A DNA stretch of 64,000 nt, from the NCBI RefSeq assembly GCF_030388245.1, contig NZ_CP098360.1:602001-666000 (forward strand). Reading direction: 5' to 3'. The position numbers and the translations under genes are program-made. Under the pieces are notes generated by a model. The model was not told the origin of the DNA. It saw only the letters and a program-made list of their open reading frames with translations, and made no database searches. The first letter of the stretch is position 1; each line of letters begins with the position of its first letter. Source of the DNA: Paracoccus sp. TOH. Lineage in GTDB: Bacteria; Pseudomonadota; Alphaproteobacteria; Rhodobacterales; Rhodobacteraceae. Below, piece after piece: positions 53,201-62,263 of the stretch.

Positions 53201-54354
53201 CCCGTCCGCCCCAGCCGGACGAGAACCCCGCCGGCGCGCACCTGCCGTTGGAGCCGCTGCCCGGCCATGCCTCGCGCGGCCGGCTGGAGCGGGTGCTGCG
53301 CCGCGGCGAATTCGCCGTCACCACCGAGCTGAACCCGCCCGACAGCGCCGATCCCGAAGCGGTCTACGAACGCGCCGCCATCTTCGACGGCTGGGTGGAC
53401 GGCATCAATGCCGTCGATGCCTCGGGCGCGAATTGCCACATGTCCTCGGTCGGGATCTGCGCGCTTCTGACGCGGATGGGCTATGCGCCGATCTACCAGA
53501 TTTCCTGCCGCGACCGGAACCGCATCGCCATCCAGGGCGACGTGCTGGGCGCCGCGGCCATGGGGGTGCAGAACGTGCTGTGCCTGACCGGCGACGGCGT
53601 GCAGGCCGGCGACCAGCCGGGCGCCAAGCCGGTCTTCGACCTCGACTGCATGTCGCTGCTGGAGACGATCCGCACCATGCGCGACCAGCGCCGGTTCCTG
53701 TCGGGCCGCAAGCTGGACACGCCGCCGGCGCTGTTCCTGGGCGCGGCGATCAATCCCTTTGCGCCGCCCCACGATTTCCGCCCGCTGCGGCTGGCCAAGA
53801 AGATCGCCGCCGGCGCGCAATTCGTGCAAAGCCAGTATTGCTTCGACGTGCCGATGTTCCGCGACTACATGGCCCGCATCCGCGACCTGGGCCTGCATCG
53901 CGACTGCTTCATCCTCTGCGGCGTCGGGCCGCTGAGCTCGGCCCGCACCGCGCGCTGGATGCGCGCCAATGTGCCGGGCGTGCATATCCCCGAGGCGGTG
54001 ATCGCCCGGCTGGAGGGCGCCGCCGACCAGAAGCGCGAGGGCAAGCGCATCTGCATCGACATCATCGACGAGGTGAAGGAGATCGAGGGCGTGGCCGGCA
54101 TCCATGTCATGGCCTATCGCCAGGAAGAACATGTCGCCGAGATCGTGCACGAATCCGGCGTGCTCAGGGGCCGAAGACCCTGGCGGCGCGAACCGCGGCC
54201 CGACGACGCGCTGGTCGCGGGCCGGCTTGACCGCATCCTGCACGACGCCCGGGCCGAGCCGCCCCAGCAGATCCTGCACCACGCCCGGGCCGCCCATCCC
54301 CATCACCCCCCGACCCGGCAAACAGCCGCATCCAGCCAGGAGAACGGATCATGA
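53197..54354 (+). CDS. Methylenetetrahydrofolate reductase (MetF-like) of the demethylation cluster
   Basis: 385 residues, flavin TIM barrel. FAVTTELNPPDSADPEAVYERA is the N-terminal strand with the catalytic-region Glu. YAPIYQISCRDRNRIAIQGDVLGAAAMGVQNVLCLTGDG and AKKIAAGAQFVQSQYCFD follow, as in acetogen-type MetF. A His/Pro-rich tail (after about residue 350) is atypical. Here it would run toward oxidation, turning methyl-THF into methylene-THF and feeding electrons to an unknown acceptor through the MetV-like partner. Confidence 0.9.
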
Positions 54355-55301
54355 CCCGCACCATCGTCGCTTCGGCGACCCGGGAAATCGCCATCGGCTT
54401 CGACCAGCCGTTCTGCGTCATCGGCGAGCGCATCAACCCCACCGGCCGCAGGAAGCTGGCCGCCGAGCTGGCCGAGGGCAATTTCGACACCGTGCGCCGC
54501 GACGCGCTGGAGCAGGTGGCGGCCGGCGCCACCATGCTCGACATCAACGCCGGCGTCACCGCCGTCGATCCCAACGCCACCGAGCCGGGGTTGATGGTGC
54601 AGGTGCTGCAGATCGTGCAGGATCTGGTCGACATCCCGCTGGCCATCGATTCCTCGGTCACCGCCGCCATCGAGGCCGGGCTGAAGGTCGCGCGCGGCCG
54701 GCCGCTGATCAACTCGGTCACCGGCGAGGAGGACAAGCTGGAGGCGATCCTGCCGCTGGCCCGGAAATACGACGTGCCGGTGGTCGCCATCTCGAACGAC
54801 GAGACCGGGATCTCCATGGACCCCGACGTGCGTTTCGAGGTCGCCAGGAAGATCGTCGAGCGCGCCATGGACCACGGCATCCGGCCCGAGGACGTGGTGG
54901 TCGATCCGCTGGTGATGCCGATCGGCGCGCTGGGGGATGCCGGGCGGCAGGTCTTCGCGCTTTTGCGGCGGCTGCGCGACGAGTTGAAGGTGAACACCAC
55001 CTGCGGGCTGTCCAACATCTCTTTCGGCCTGCCGCACCGGCACGGCATCAATGCCGGCTTCATCCCCATGGTGATCGGCGCCGGCATGACCAGCGCCATC
55101 ATGAACCCCTGCCGCCCGCAGGAAATGGAGGCGGTGCGCGCCGCCGATGTGCTCGCCGGCAACGACCGCGACTGCGCCACATGGATCCGCAACTACAAGG
55201 ACTTCCGCCACGGCACCCAGGCCACCCCGCTCGCCCCGCAGCCCGACGCGAACACCCGCCGCCGCGGCGGCCGGGCGGCACGGCTGGGGGCGTCGGCCTG
55301 A
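54351..55301 (+). CDS. Methyltetrahydrofolate:corrinoid methyltransferase
   Basis: 316 residues, pterin-binding TIM barrel. FCVIGERINPTGRRKLAAEL (about residue 20) is the pterin-site start. GATMLDINAGV, IPLAIDSS, INSVTGEEDKLEAILPLA and TTCGLSNISFGLPHR follow. It is related to MtvA/MtgA and the MetH pterin domain. It would move methyl from the corrinoid protein onto THF. A basic tail ([16 protein letters not shown]) extends past the barrel. It overlaps metF-like by 4 bases. Confidence 0.92.
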   Translation: MTRTIVASATREIAIGFDQPFCVIGERINPTGRRKLAAELAEGNFDTVRRDALEQVAAGATMLDINAGVTAVDPNATEPGLMVQVLQIVQDLVDIPLAIDSSVTAAIEAGLKVARGRPLINSVTGEEDKLEAILPLARKYDVPVVAISNDETGISMDPDVRFEVARKIVERAMDHGIRPEDVVVDPLVMPIGALGDAGRQVFALLRRLRDELKVNTTCGLSNISFGLPHRHGINAGFIPMVIGAGMTSAIMNPCRPQEMEAVRAADVLAGNDRDCATWIRNYKDFRHGTQATPLAPQPDANTRRRGGRAARLGASA

Positions 55302-55305
55302 ACGC

Positions 55306-57327
55306 ATGACCACCGCTTCCAGCCCGAAGGATCCGCTGGTCCTGTTCATGCCCTCGGGCAAGCGCGGGCGCTTCCCGGTCGGCACCAACCTGCTCGAGGC
55401 CGCCCGCAGCCTTGGCGTCCATGTCGAAAGCGTCTGCGGCGGCCGCGCCACCTGCGGGCGATGCCAGGTCGACCTGCAGCAGGGGCATTTCGCCAAGTTC
55501 GGCATCCTCTCCTCCTGCGACCATATCTCGGCCCGCAGCGACCGCGAGGAACGCTATGACCGGCTGCGCGGCCTGCCCGAGGGCCGCCGGCTGTCCTGTT
55601 CGGCCACCATCCAGGGCGACCTGGTGGTGGACGTGCCGCAGGACACGGTGATCAACGCGCAGGTGGTGCGCAAGGCGGCAGGCGATCGCATCATCGAACG
55701 CAGCCCGGCGGTGCGGCTTTGTTATGTCGAGGTCGAGCCACCCGACATGGCAAGGCCGCTGGGCGATCTGGACCGGCTGAAGGCGATGCTGGCGCGGGAT
55801 TGGCACATCCCCGACCCGGCGGTGCCGCTGCGCCTACTGCCGCAGGTGCAGAAGCTGCTGCGCCAGGGGGGGGGGGGCGTCACCGCAGCCATCCACCAAG
55901 ACGAGGACGGCGGCCGCCCTGAAATCCTGGCGCTCTGGCCGGGGCTGCACAATGCCGCCTACGGCATCGCCTGCGACATCGGTTCGACCACCATCGCCCT
56001 GCACCTGGTCTCGCTGCTGTCGGGCCGCGTGGTCGCCTCGGCCGGCGCCCCGAACCCGCAGATCCGCTTCGGCGAAGACCTGATGAGCCGGGTGTCTTAT
56101 GTGATGATGAACCCGGACGGACGCGAGGCGATGACCGCGGCGGTGCGCGAGGCGGTGAACGGGTTGATCGGCAGGGTCTGCGCCGAAAGCGGCGTGGCGC
56201 CCCAGGACATCCTGGATGCGGTCTTCGTCGCCAACCCGATCATGCATCACCTGTTTCTGGGCATCGACCCGACCGAGTTGGGCCAGGCGCCCTTTGCGCT
56301 GGCGGTCTCGGGCGCGGTCCACACCACGACGGCCGAGCTGGGCCTTGCCGCCAATCCGGGCGCGCGCGCCTATCTGCTGCCCTGCGTCGCCGGCCATGTC
56401 GGTGCCGATGCCGCCGGCGCCACGCTGGCCGAAGGGCCGCACCGCCAGGACCGCATGATGCTGCTGGTGGACATCGGCACCAATGCCGAGATCGTGCTGG
56501 GCCATGCCGGGCGGGTGGTCGCCGCCTCCTCCCCCACCGGGCCGGCCTTTGAGGGCGCCGAGATTTCCTCGGGCCAGCGTGCCGCGCCGGGCGCCATCGA
56601 GCGGGTCCGCATCGACCCCGAGACGCTGGAGCCGCGGTTTCGCATCATCGGCTCGGATCGCTGGTCCGACGAGCCGGGCTTTGCCGCGGACGCGGCCCGG
56701 CTGGGGATCACCGGCCTTTGCGGCTCGGCAATCATCGAGGTGGTGGCCGAGATGTATCTCTCGGGCATCGTCTCGGCCGAGGGGGTGATCGACGGCAGCC
56801 TGGCCGCCCGCAGCCCGCGCATCGCCGCCAATGGCCGCACCTTCTCGTATCTGCTGCACGAGGGCAGCCCGCGCATCGCCATCACCCAGAACGACCTGCG
56901 GGCGGTCCAGCTGGCCAAGGCGGCGCTTTATGCCGGTATCCGGCTGCTGATGGAAAAGCAGGGGGTGGCGGCGGTGGACTGCATCCGTCTGGCCGGCGCC
57001 TTCGGATCCCTGATCGACCCGAAATATGCCATGGTGCTGGGGCTGATCCCCGATTGCGCCCTGTCCGAGGTCCGGGCTGTCGGCAACGCCGCCGGCACCG
57101 GCGCGATGATGGCGCTTCTGAACCGCGACCACCGACGCGAGATCGAGACCACCGTGCAGCGCATCGAGAAGATCGAGACCGCGCTGGAGCCGCATTTCCA
57201 GCAGCTTTTCGTGGATGCGATGGCCCTGCCGCACCGGACCGACCCTTTCCCGCATCTGGCGGAGGAGGTGGCCCTGCCGCGCCGCGATGCCGTGTCCGGC
57301 AACGCGGCGCGGCGGCGGCGAAGATAA
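55306..57327 (+). CDS. RamA-like ASKHA protein, corrinoid reductive activator
   Basis: 673 residues. An N-terminal [2Fe-2S] ferredoxin domain (CGGRATCGRCQVDL; LSCSATIQGDLVVD; about residues 12-110), a linker, and an ATP-binding ASKHA domain (GIACDIGSTTIALHLVSL near residue 225; LLVDIGTNAEIVLG; AGAFGSLIDPKYAMVLGLIP). It uses ATP and an electron donor to return oxidised Co(II) corrinoid to Co(I). A run of 12 G (55866-55877) encodes part of a QGGGGV linker near residue 188; loss or gain of one G would truncate the protein. Confidence 0.92.
   Translation: MTTASSPKDPLVLFMPSGKRGRFPVGTNLLEAARSLGVHVESVCGGRATCGRCQVDLQQGHFAKFGILSSCDHISARSDREERYDRLRGLPEGRRLSCSATIQGDLVVDVPQDTVINAQVVRKAAGDRIIERSPAVRLCYVEVEPPDMARPLGDLDRLKAMLARDWHIPDPAVPLRLLPQVQKLLRQGGGGVTAAIHQDEDGGRPEILALWPGLHNAAYGIACDIGSTTIALHLVSLLSGRVVASAGAPNPQIRFGEDLMSRVSYVMMNPDGREAMTAAVREAVNGLIGRVCAESGVAPQDILDAVFVANPIMHHLFLGIDPTELGQAPFALAVSGAVHTTTAELGLAANPGARAYLLPCVAGHVGADAAGATLAEGPHRQDRMMLLVDIGTNAEIVLGHAGRVVAASSPTGPAFEGAEISSGQRAAPGAIERVRIDPETLEPRFRIIGSDRWSDEPGFAADAARLGITGLCGSAIIEVVAEMYLSGIVSAEGVIDGSLAARSPRIAANGRTFSYLLHEGSPRIAITQNDLRAVQLAKAALYAGIRLLMEKQGVAAVDCIRLAGAFGSLIDPKYAMVLGLIPDCALSEVRAVGNAAGTGAMMALLNRDHRREIETTVQRIEKIETALEPHFQQLFVDAMALPHRTDPFPHLAEEVALPRRDAVSGNAARRRRR
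55866..55877 (+). repeat. Twelve-G homopolymer inside ramA-like gene
   Basis: An uninterrupted run of 12 G in the coding strand, in frame as glycine codons in the linker between ferredoxin and ASKHA domains. It is the longest mononucleotide run noticed in the window. It could be a slippage hotspot or a sequencing error site. Confidence 0.9.
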
Positions 57328-57338
57328 GGCTTGGCGGG

Positions 57339-57375
57339 GGCCGGTTTGCGCCTGCGCGGCAGGAACGCACCGGCC
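57339..57375 (+). terminator. Nested hairpin ending the methyltransfer operon
   Basis: GGCCGGT pairs with ACCGGCC, enclosing GCG/CGC and CCTGC/GCAGG stems with small bulges. It starts 12 bases past the ramA-like stop. It is strong but without a U-tail. Confidence 0.6.
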
Positions 57376-57458
57376 TCAGGCAAAGGTGAAGTCCGTCCAG
57401 TGGCAAGCCGCCGTCTCCGACAATGGACATCCTTATCGTCAGCCCCTATTTTGAACCC

Positions 57459-57818
57459 ATGACCGCCCGCCTCGTGAGCTTGCTGTTCATTATCGCGATC
57501 ACCGTGGTGACGACGGTGGCGTCGGCGCATGCCGCGCGCATGGTCGCGCTGGACCCCGCCCCTGCGACGCATGCCACCGGGATGATGCACGCCTCCGACG
57601 GTGCGAATCCGGACTGTAAAGCGGATGGCCATTGCGGCTCAGGCGATGCGGAAATCTGTGAGCTCGTCTGCGCCGGCCTTGCGGCGATCATCACCTCGCG
57701 CACAGGCGCGGCCGATCACGCATGGGAACCCACGCGTCGGGTCTTCCCGGTCGAGGAAACCCATGTCAGCCGCGCACCCGGACTGAACGAGCGACCTCCC
57801 AAACCCCGTCTTCTCTGA
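57459..57818 (+). CDS. Small exported cysteine-containing protein near DUF411 gene
   Basis: 119 residues from MTARLVSLLFIIAITVV, a Sec-type signal peptide ending near VASAHA. The mature part has CKADGHCGSGDAEICELVCAGL (four Cys, two Met-rich/His neighbours in HATGMMHAS), suggesting a disulfide or metal site. No family is recognised. An upstream ATG at 57423 would add 12 residues before the signal. It lies about 150 bases before the DUF411 gene on the same strand. Confidence 0.55.
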   Translation: MTARLVSLLFIIAITVVTTVASAHAARMVALDPAPATHATGMMHASDGANPDCKADGHCGSGDAEICELVCAGLAAIITSRTGAADHAWEPTRRVFPVEETHVSRAPGLNERPPKPRLL

Positions 57819-57890
57819 TCGCGCCCGGGCAAGGCCCGCGGCGTTTCGTCGGCTTTGATGAACGGGACGGCATGTCCCGAGGAGATGACC

Positions 57891-57971
57891 ATGGTTGCCC
57901 TTTCCGGGACCGACGCAACCGTCGCCGCGGCGCGCTACAACTCCAATCCACGACATGAGGTTCGACCATGA
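57891..57971 (+). CDS. Possible 26-residue leader or small ORF before DUF411
   Basis: ATG 57891 is preceded by GAGGAG at 6 bases and reads MVALSGTDATVAAARYNS with a few more residues. The TGA overlaps the DUF411 start codon (ATGA). It could couple translation of DUF411 or be a gene remnant. No resemblance is recognised. Confidence 0.3.
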   Translation: MVALSGTDATVAAARYNSNPRHEVRP

Positions 57972-58453
57972 AAAATGATCAAGTCACCAGCCGGCGCTCC
58001 GTTCTGGCCGCGGCCGCCGCATTGCCCCTGCTGATGTCGATGCCTGCCGGCGTGCGGGCCGAGGCGCTGCCTTTGGTAAGCGTGACAAAGGATCCGTCCT
58101 GCGACTGCTGCAGCGGCTGGGCCGCGCATATCGAGGCGGCGGGTTTCCCGGTCCGGGTAAGCGATTCCGCGGACATGGACGGCGTAAAGCGGCGTCTGGG
58201 TGTGCCGGCCGATCTGGCGTCCTGCCACACCGCCGAGGTGCAAGGCTATGTGATCGAGGGCCATGTGCCGGCTGTCGCGATCCGTCGCCTTCTGGCGGAA
58301 CGGCCCGAGGCAACCGGGCTGGCCGTTCCCGGCATGCCGGCCGGCTCGCCGGGGATGGATTTTCCGGGTATCGACCCCGAGCAATACGAGGCGTTCCTGT
58401 TCGGCCCCACCACCCGAAGCTTCGGACGCTTCCTCGGCCCGCGCGAAATCTGA
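57968..58453 (+). CDS. DUF411 domain protein, probable periplasmic metal-site protein
   Basis: 161 residues. An N-terminal twin-arginine-like signal (TSRRSVLAAAAALPLLMSMP ending RAEA) exports it. DUF411 core: TKDPSCDCCSGWAAHIEAAGF, a CxCC motif near residue 42, then SCHTAEVQGYVIEGHVPAVAI and GMPAGSPGMDFPG. DUF411 proteins are linked with copper and other metal resistance loci; a metal chaperone role is likely. No copper ATPase or oxidase is nearby. Confidence 0.85.
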   Translation: MKNDQVTSRRSVLAAAAALPLLMSMPAGVRAEALPLVSVTKDPSCDCCSGWAAHIEAAGFPVRVSDSADMDGVKRRLGVPADLASCHTAEVQGYVIEGHVPAVAIRRLLAERPEATGLAVPGMPAGSPGMDFPGIDPEQYEAFLFGPTTRSFGRFLGPREI

Positions 58454-58968
58454 ACCAGAGCGGCACCACGACCGCTCGTCTTGCCCACGATCGGGGACAG
58501 CGCCAACCGCTGAGATCCGTGAAGCAGGTGGCCGATCGCGCCGCCACAAAGGCTCGGTCGTGACCGCCGCCCTGGATGCCTTGGTCGCCCCGGGCCGTGA
58601 TCGGAGCTCGGTCGCCCACCGCCCCGGCGGCCGGGCGACCTCTCCGGGAAACCGGCCGATTGGCTTGCCGACGAGGGCATATCTTCGCGCCGCCCCCCGG
58701 CAGCCTTACGCCCGGGGCAGGAGCGAACGCTGGCACCGGACCCCGAGGCGCCGCCGCCTCGGGGAGCACGACCACCTGCCCGGAGCACTGGTGCGAGCGG
58801 TGGCGGTCTTCATCAAGCGCTGCGACCACCCACCGCCACCACAAGAGCCGCAAGACCGCCAAGCACTTCGGTTTCACCGACCGACAGGCCGCGCAGGCGA
58901 GTCTAACCACTAGTCGAATCGGCAATAATCCGCTTACGGTTGAGCAAACAGCGTCATCGGAGGGATCA
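58454..58968. other. Gene-free 515-base stretch, probably decayed
   Basis: No convincing gene on either strand. Several long frames exist but with arginine/proline-rich chance translations. The only usable signal is CGGAGGGATCA just before the GTG at 58969, the ribosome-binding site of the next gene. It may be remnant mobile DNA; no inverted repeats were recognised. Confidence 0.5.
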
Positions 58969-60027
58969 GTGTCCAGTTTCGCAGAACGCATCGAGGCCCT
59001 TGCCGCCCGGTCCAAGACCGCCGAGCGACAGGCCCTCACCGAAGAAGCCACCAAAACCTCGGTGGTCCTGCCTTTCATCCAGGCCCTTGGTTTTGACGTT
59101 TTCAATCTTGACGAAGTAACGCCGGAATTCATTGCCGACGTCGGCGTGAAGAAAGGCGAGAAGGTCGATTTTGCGGTCAAGATCGACGGCAAGATCGCGA
59201 TGCTGATCGAAGCGAAGCCTATCAGTTCTCGCCTTGGGGATACCCAGTTCAGTCAGTTGTTCCGTTACTTCACGGTAACCGAGGCTCGCCTTGCCATCCT
59301 CACCAATGGCAAGGAGGCATGGTTCTTCTCTGACACAGACGAGCCGAACAAGATGGACAAGAAGCCGTTCTTCACGTTCGATTTCCAGAAACACGACAAG
59401 GCGCAGCTTGACGAACTTGCCCGCTTCCAAAAAGGCCGGTTCGCGATCGAGTCCATCATCGAGGCCGCATCCAACCTCAAATATACCCAGCAGGCCGCAG
59501 CCTATTTGAAGAAGCAGCTGGACGAACCCGATGACGACTTCGTCCGCCTCGTTGGTCGCCAGATCTACGACGGATCGATCACCAAGGGAGTCGCGGAAAT
59601 CCTTCGCCCCGCAATCCAATCTGCCCTGGACGAAATCATTCGGGACCGAATCCAGGACAAGCTCAGCATCACCCTGCGACCGGAATCCGCTCCGCAGCTC
59701 CAGCCGGCCAACGATACCGCCGAGATCGACAGCGAGATCATAACGACCGACGAAGAGCGCGAAGGTTTCATGATTGTCCGCGCGATAGCGGCGAAACATG
59801 TCCCGATCGAGCGGGTCACGCTGCGCGATGCCAAAAGCTACTGCGCCATCCTGATGGACGACAACAACCGAAAGCCGATCTGCCGTCTGTACTTCAACTC
59901 CGCTACGACCAAAAACCTGGGCGTATTCGACGGGGAGAAGAACGAAACCAAGGTCCGCGTGACAGCACCGTCCGATCTATACCAGCACGTCGAAGCGATC
60001 GAGGCCGCAATACAGGCTTACGCCTAG
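58969..60027 (+). CDS. Orphan HsdR-N-type restriction endonuclease-like protein
   Basis: 352 residues. A PD-(D/E)xK nuclease core is visible at KVDFAVKIDGKIAMLIEAK (about residues 63-82: Asp and ExK), preceded by KTSVVLPFIQALGFDVFNLDEV. This is the type I restriction HsdR N-terminal family. The helicase domain of true HsdR and any methylase or specificity genes are absent. Similar short proteins occur alone in many genomes with unknown targets. The GTG start follows GGAGGG. Codon use is less GC-biased than the core genes. Confidence 0.85.
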   Translation: MSSFAERIEALAARSKTAERQALTEEATKTSVVLPFIQALGFDVFNLDEVTPEFIADVGVKKGEKVDFAVKIDGKIAMLIEAKPISSRLGDTQFSQLFRYFTVTEARLAILTNGKEAWFFSDTDEPNKMDKKPFFTFDFQKHDKAQLDELARFQKGRFAIESIIEAASNLKYTQQAAAYLKKQLDEPDDDFVRLVGRQIYDGSITKGVAEILRPAIQSALDEIIRDRIQDKLSITLRPESAPQLQPANDTAEIDSEIITTDEEREGFMIVRAIAAKHVPIERVTLRDAKSYCAILMDDNNRKPICRLYFNSATTKNLGVFDGEKNETKVRVTAPSDLYQHVEAIEAAIQAYA

Positions 60028-60245
60028 CCCCGCGCCGTCAAGGCCTGCCCCCATCAGCGCCCCTTTCGGACGGGCCAGCCCGGCCCGAGCGGCTTCCCGT
60101 TCGCCGCGCTTTGCCTCGGTCAACAGATTGTCCTGCGCAACCGCGCCCTCTCATCGGCAACTTTCCGCCTTCACAAATCAGTGATGGGAGATTATGCCCG
60201 AATTGTTAGCAGTTCGTTCCGCATTTGACCCAGATGGATACCGCC

Positions 60246-60668
60246 ATGAGAAAACTAGCCGCTCTCGCCGCAGTTGCCCTGCTTTCGGCCTGCGCCAGCG
60301 GAACCCCGATGCAGGAATCAAAGGAAGCCGCAGCGCCGATCCCCGCTGGCAAGGGCCGCGTGATCCTTTACCGTCAAGGGGTCTTCGGCGCGGCGTTCCA
60401 GCCCACGGTGAGTTTCAACGGCGTGCCGAAAGGCAAATGTGCGCCGCGTGGCGCTTTCTCGGTCGATCTCGCGCCCGGCAATCACACCATCGAAGCGACC
60501 ACCGAGACCACCAAGCAGGCGCTCGCGCATGTCGAAGCCGGCCAAACCACCTATGTTCGTTGCGGCATCGGCTTCGGCGTCCTCGTCGGACGCCCGACGC
60601 TTGAAGTTGTCCCTCCTGCCACCGGAAAATCGGAAAGCGCCGAACTGGCGTTTACAGGCCGGTATTGA
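60246..60668 (+). CDS. DUF2846-like lipoprotein
   Basis: 140 residues from MRKLAALAAVALLSACASG, with lipobox LLSAC at about residue 16. The mature part (GRVILYRQGVFGAAFQPTVSFNGVPKGKCAPRGAFSVDLAPGNHTIEA; VEAGQTTYVRCGIGFGVL) resembles the DUF2846/PEGA-like beta domain of small outer-membrane lipoproteins. Function unknown. It is followed by a textbook intrinsic terminator. Met 60225 or 60234 are less likely starts. Confidence 0.8.
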   Translation: MRKLAALAAVALLSACASGTPMQESKEAAAPIPAGKGRVILYRQGVFGAAFQPTVSFNGVPKGKCAPRGAFSVDLAPGNHTIEATTETTKQALAHVEAGQTTYVRCGIGFGVLVGRPTLEVVPPATGKSESAELAFTGRY

Positions 60669-60672
60669 TGCG

Positions 60673-60703
60673 AAACGCCCCCTCTCGGGGGCGTTTCTGT
60701 TTC
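60673..60703 (+). terminator. Rho-independent terminator
   Basis: AAACGCCCCC-TCTC-GGGGGCGTTT, a perfect 10-base stem with a T-rich tail (CTGTTT), 5 bases past the lipoprotein stop. Confidence 0.92.
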
Positions 60704-61067
60704 ATGGGTCGGGCCGGGCCCCGGGTCTTTGGAAGGCACGGTGCCGGTTCAGTTCTCGAGCAAGCCTCGGCCGTGGCAAGCTCGGGCAGGCCCATGTACG
60801 CCTTGGCCATCGGGTCTCCGCGAGGTTCGTGGCCGAACGCGCCAAACTCCACCTCGACCATCCGCCTTGATGGCCGCCGAGCTTACGCCAGGTCCGCGGA
60901 CACTAGCGTTCGCCCTTCATCCTGACCCGGCGCGGACCGCGCCATGCAACCGCAGCCAGAGGAATGTTGACGAATTCATGGATGTCCAGCCGGTGTTTCC
61001 CTCCGCTTCCCGGACATGCAGCGCAATATGCAGAAGGGAGGGGGAATGTAATAAAATCCGATAGTAG
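60704..61067. other. Gene-free stretch between lipoprotein and tRNA-Ser
   Basis: About 360 bases with no supported gene, repeat or clear promoter; only short chance frames. Confidence 0.5.
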
Positions 61068-61157
61068 TGGCGGAGACGAAGGGATTCGAACCCTCGAGAC
61101 GGTTCCCCGTCTGCACCCTTAGCAGGGGTGTGCCTTCGACCACTCGGCCACGTCTCC
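61068..61157 (-). tRNA. tRNA-Ser (anticodon GCT)
   Basis: A 90-base class II tRNA with encoded CCA (61068-61070) and discriminator G. The acceptor stem GGAGACG/CGTCTCC, D arm GCCGAGTGGTCGAAGGC, anticodon loop CTGCTAA (anticodon at 61121-61123), long variable arm GACGGGGAACCGTC and T arm GGTTCGAATCC are all present. It reads AGC/AGU codons. It lies inside the sparse accessory region, a common site for integration. Confidence 0.95.
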
Positions 61158-62263
61158 GTCGCCCCGTATATGGATCAAGCGCCAAGGAAACAAGGGCTTT
61201 TCGACGGGATGACGGATTTGAGAGGGCAAGGCGATTTTCACCGGTTTTCCCGAAACTTCCCGCGGGCTGCACGTGATTCTCGCGCATGATCCGCGCAGGA
61301 TGTTCTGGTGATGTTCGCAATGGCGGCACCGGATTCCGCAGCCGAGTGCGTTCCTGTCCATAGTTGAGCGGGAATGGCTGGCTGTCAGGATCCCAGTTTA
61401 TACCCCGTCTGGCGATGCAGCAAGCGGCGCTTCTCGATTGTCTTGCCTGTGATGGTCTTCCGGCGTTTGCGGATGATTTCGGCTTGGCCGAGACGGACGT
61501 CTGTGCGGTCATGTTGTCAGAGCTGCGGTGATGGTCGTGGTCGATGAAGACCGCCACGGCTTGCGCGAGCTCCCCTGGCAGGGCAGAGGCAAAGCGGCCT
61601 GAGTTCGTGAAGGCGTTCCGGGCGCCTCTCCGTCCAGCATCACCACCTGCTTCGTTCTGGCGATAACAGTATCTATAATTTTTTATTTATATAAATATTT
61701 TAGGTCATGTTGACAAATTTCGAAGCCGTATCCTGATGCAGGCTATGTCGACGAAGCGTAACCGGTGCAAACAGCCCTTTGATTCACTAAGTTTGACGCT
61801 CCGGAATCTGGCGTGGGCTTCGTGGGCAATCCTTCGCAGTATCGGCGCTGATCTGATTCGTCCTGAATCGCGCCTCTATAGGCCCGCGATCATGACCAAG
61901 AACGACAAAAATCGTCGCCCTCATGGTGGTGCGATCACCTTCCACCGCCAAGGCACGGGCAATCGGCGTTACTGCGCGTCCAGCATAAATGTCGCGCACC
62001 GGATTTGGCTGATGCGGTGAGGCTGATTGTCGTTCGGATGAGAGTGGACGCCGCCCCTATGGCCGGCCGAAAGGCGGAATCAAGGCCACCTGCCGGACCG
62101 GCGAGGTCGGCCCTTACCTGCCGGTCAGCGCCTTCAGCTGCTATGCAGCTTCCCGAAAGCTGCCGCTCAGGCTTGACGCGGCCGGAACGCGCCGCGGTCG
62201 GCTAAGCGGGACTTTTCTGCCGTTCGTCTGGCAGATCAGACCGCCCCGTGATAAACTCTCGAA
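61158..62263. other. Gene-poor 1.1-kb stretch with IS debris and AT-rich core
   Basis: It holds the IS3-family transposase fragment (61385-61600) and a strongly AT-rich 50-base patch (about 61668-61715). GGTCATGTTGACAAATTT (61704-61721) looks like a possible insertion-sequence terminus; no matching partner was found. Minus-strand codons from about 61999 to 61787 are open but unrecognised. Apart from this nothing is supported. Confidence 0.5.
61385..61600 (-). pseudogene. IS3-family transposase OrfB, C-terminal remnant with frameshift
   Basis: Minus-strand translation gives ALPGELAQAVAVFIDHDHHR and SSDNMTA, then in another frame DVRLGQAEIIRKRRKTITG and KTIEKRRLLHRQTG to a stop at 61385. These match the rve integrase end of IS3-family transposases (LPxELxxAIxxFIxHYNxxRYHESLxNxTPADVYFGR ... 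RRxLH). One frameshift (near 61495) and loss of everything upstream show that it is dead. No terminal repeats are recognised. Confidence 0.75.

Noticed and set aside
58454..58968. Transposase remnant in the stretch after DUF411
   Set aside because: Translations in all frames were compared by eye with common transposase ends; none gave a convincing run of conserved residues, unlike the IS3 fragment at 61385-61600.
57984..59192. Minus-strand frame over DUF411 and the empty stretch
   Set aside because: It is antisense to DUF411 and the nuclease start, with no recognisable domain.
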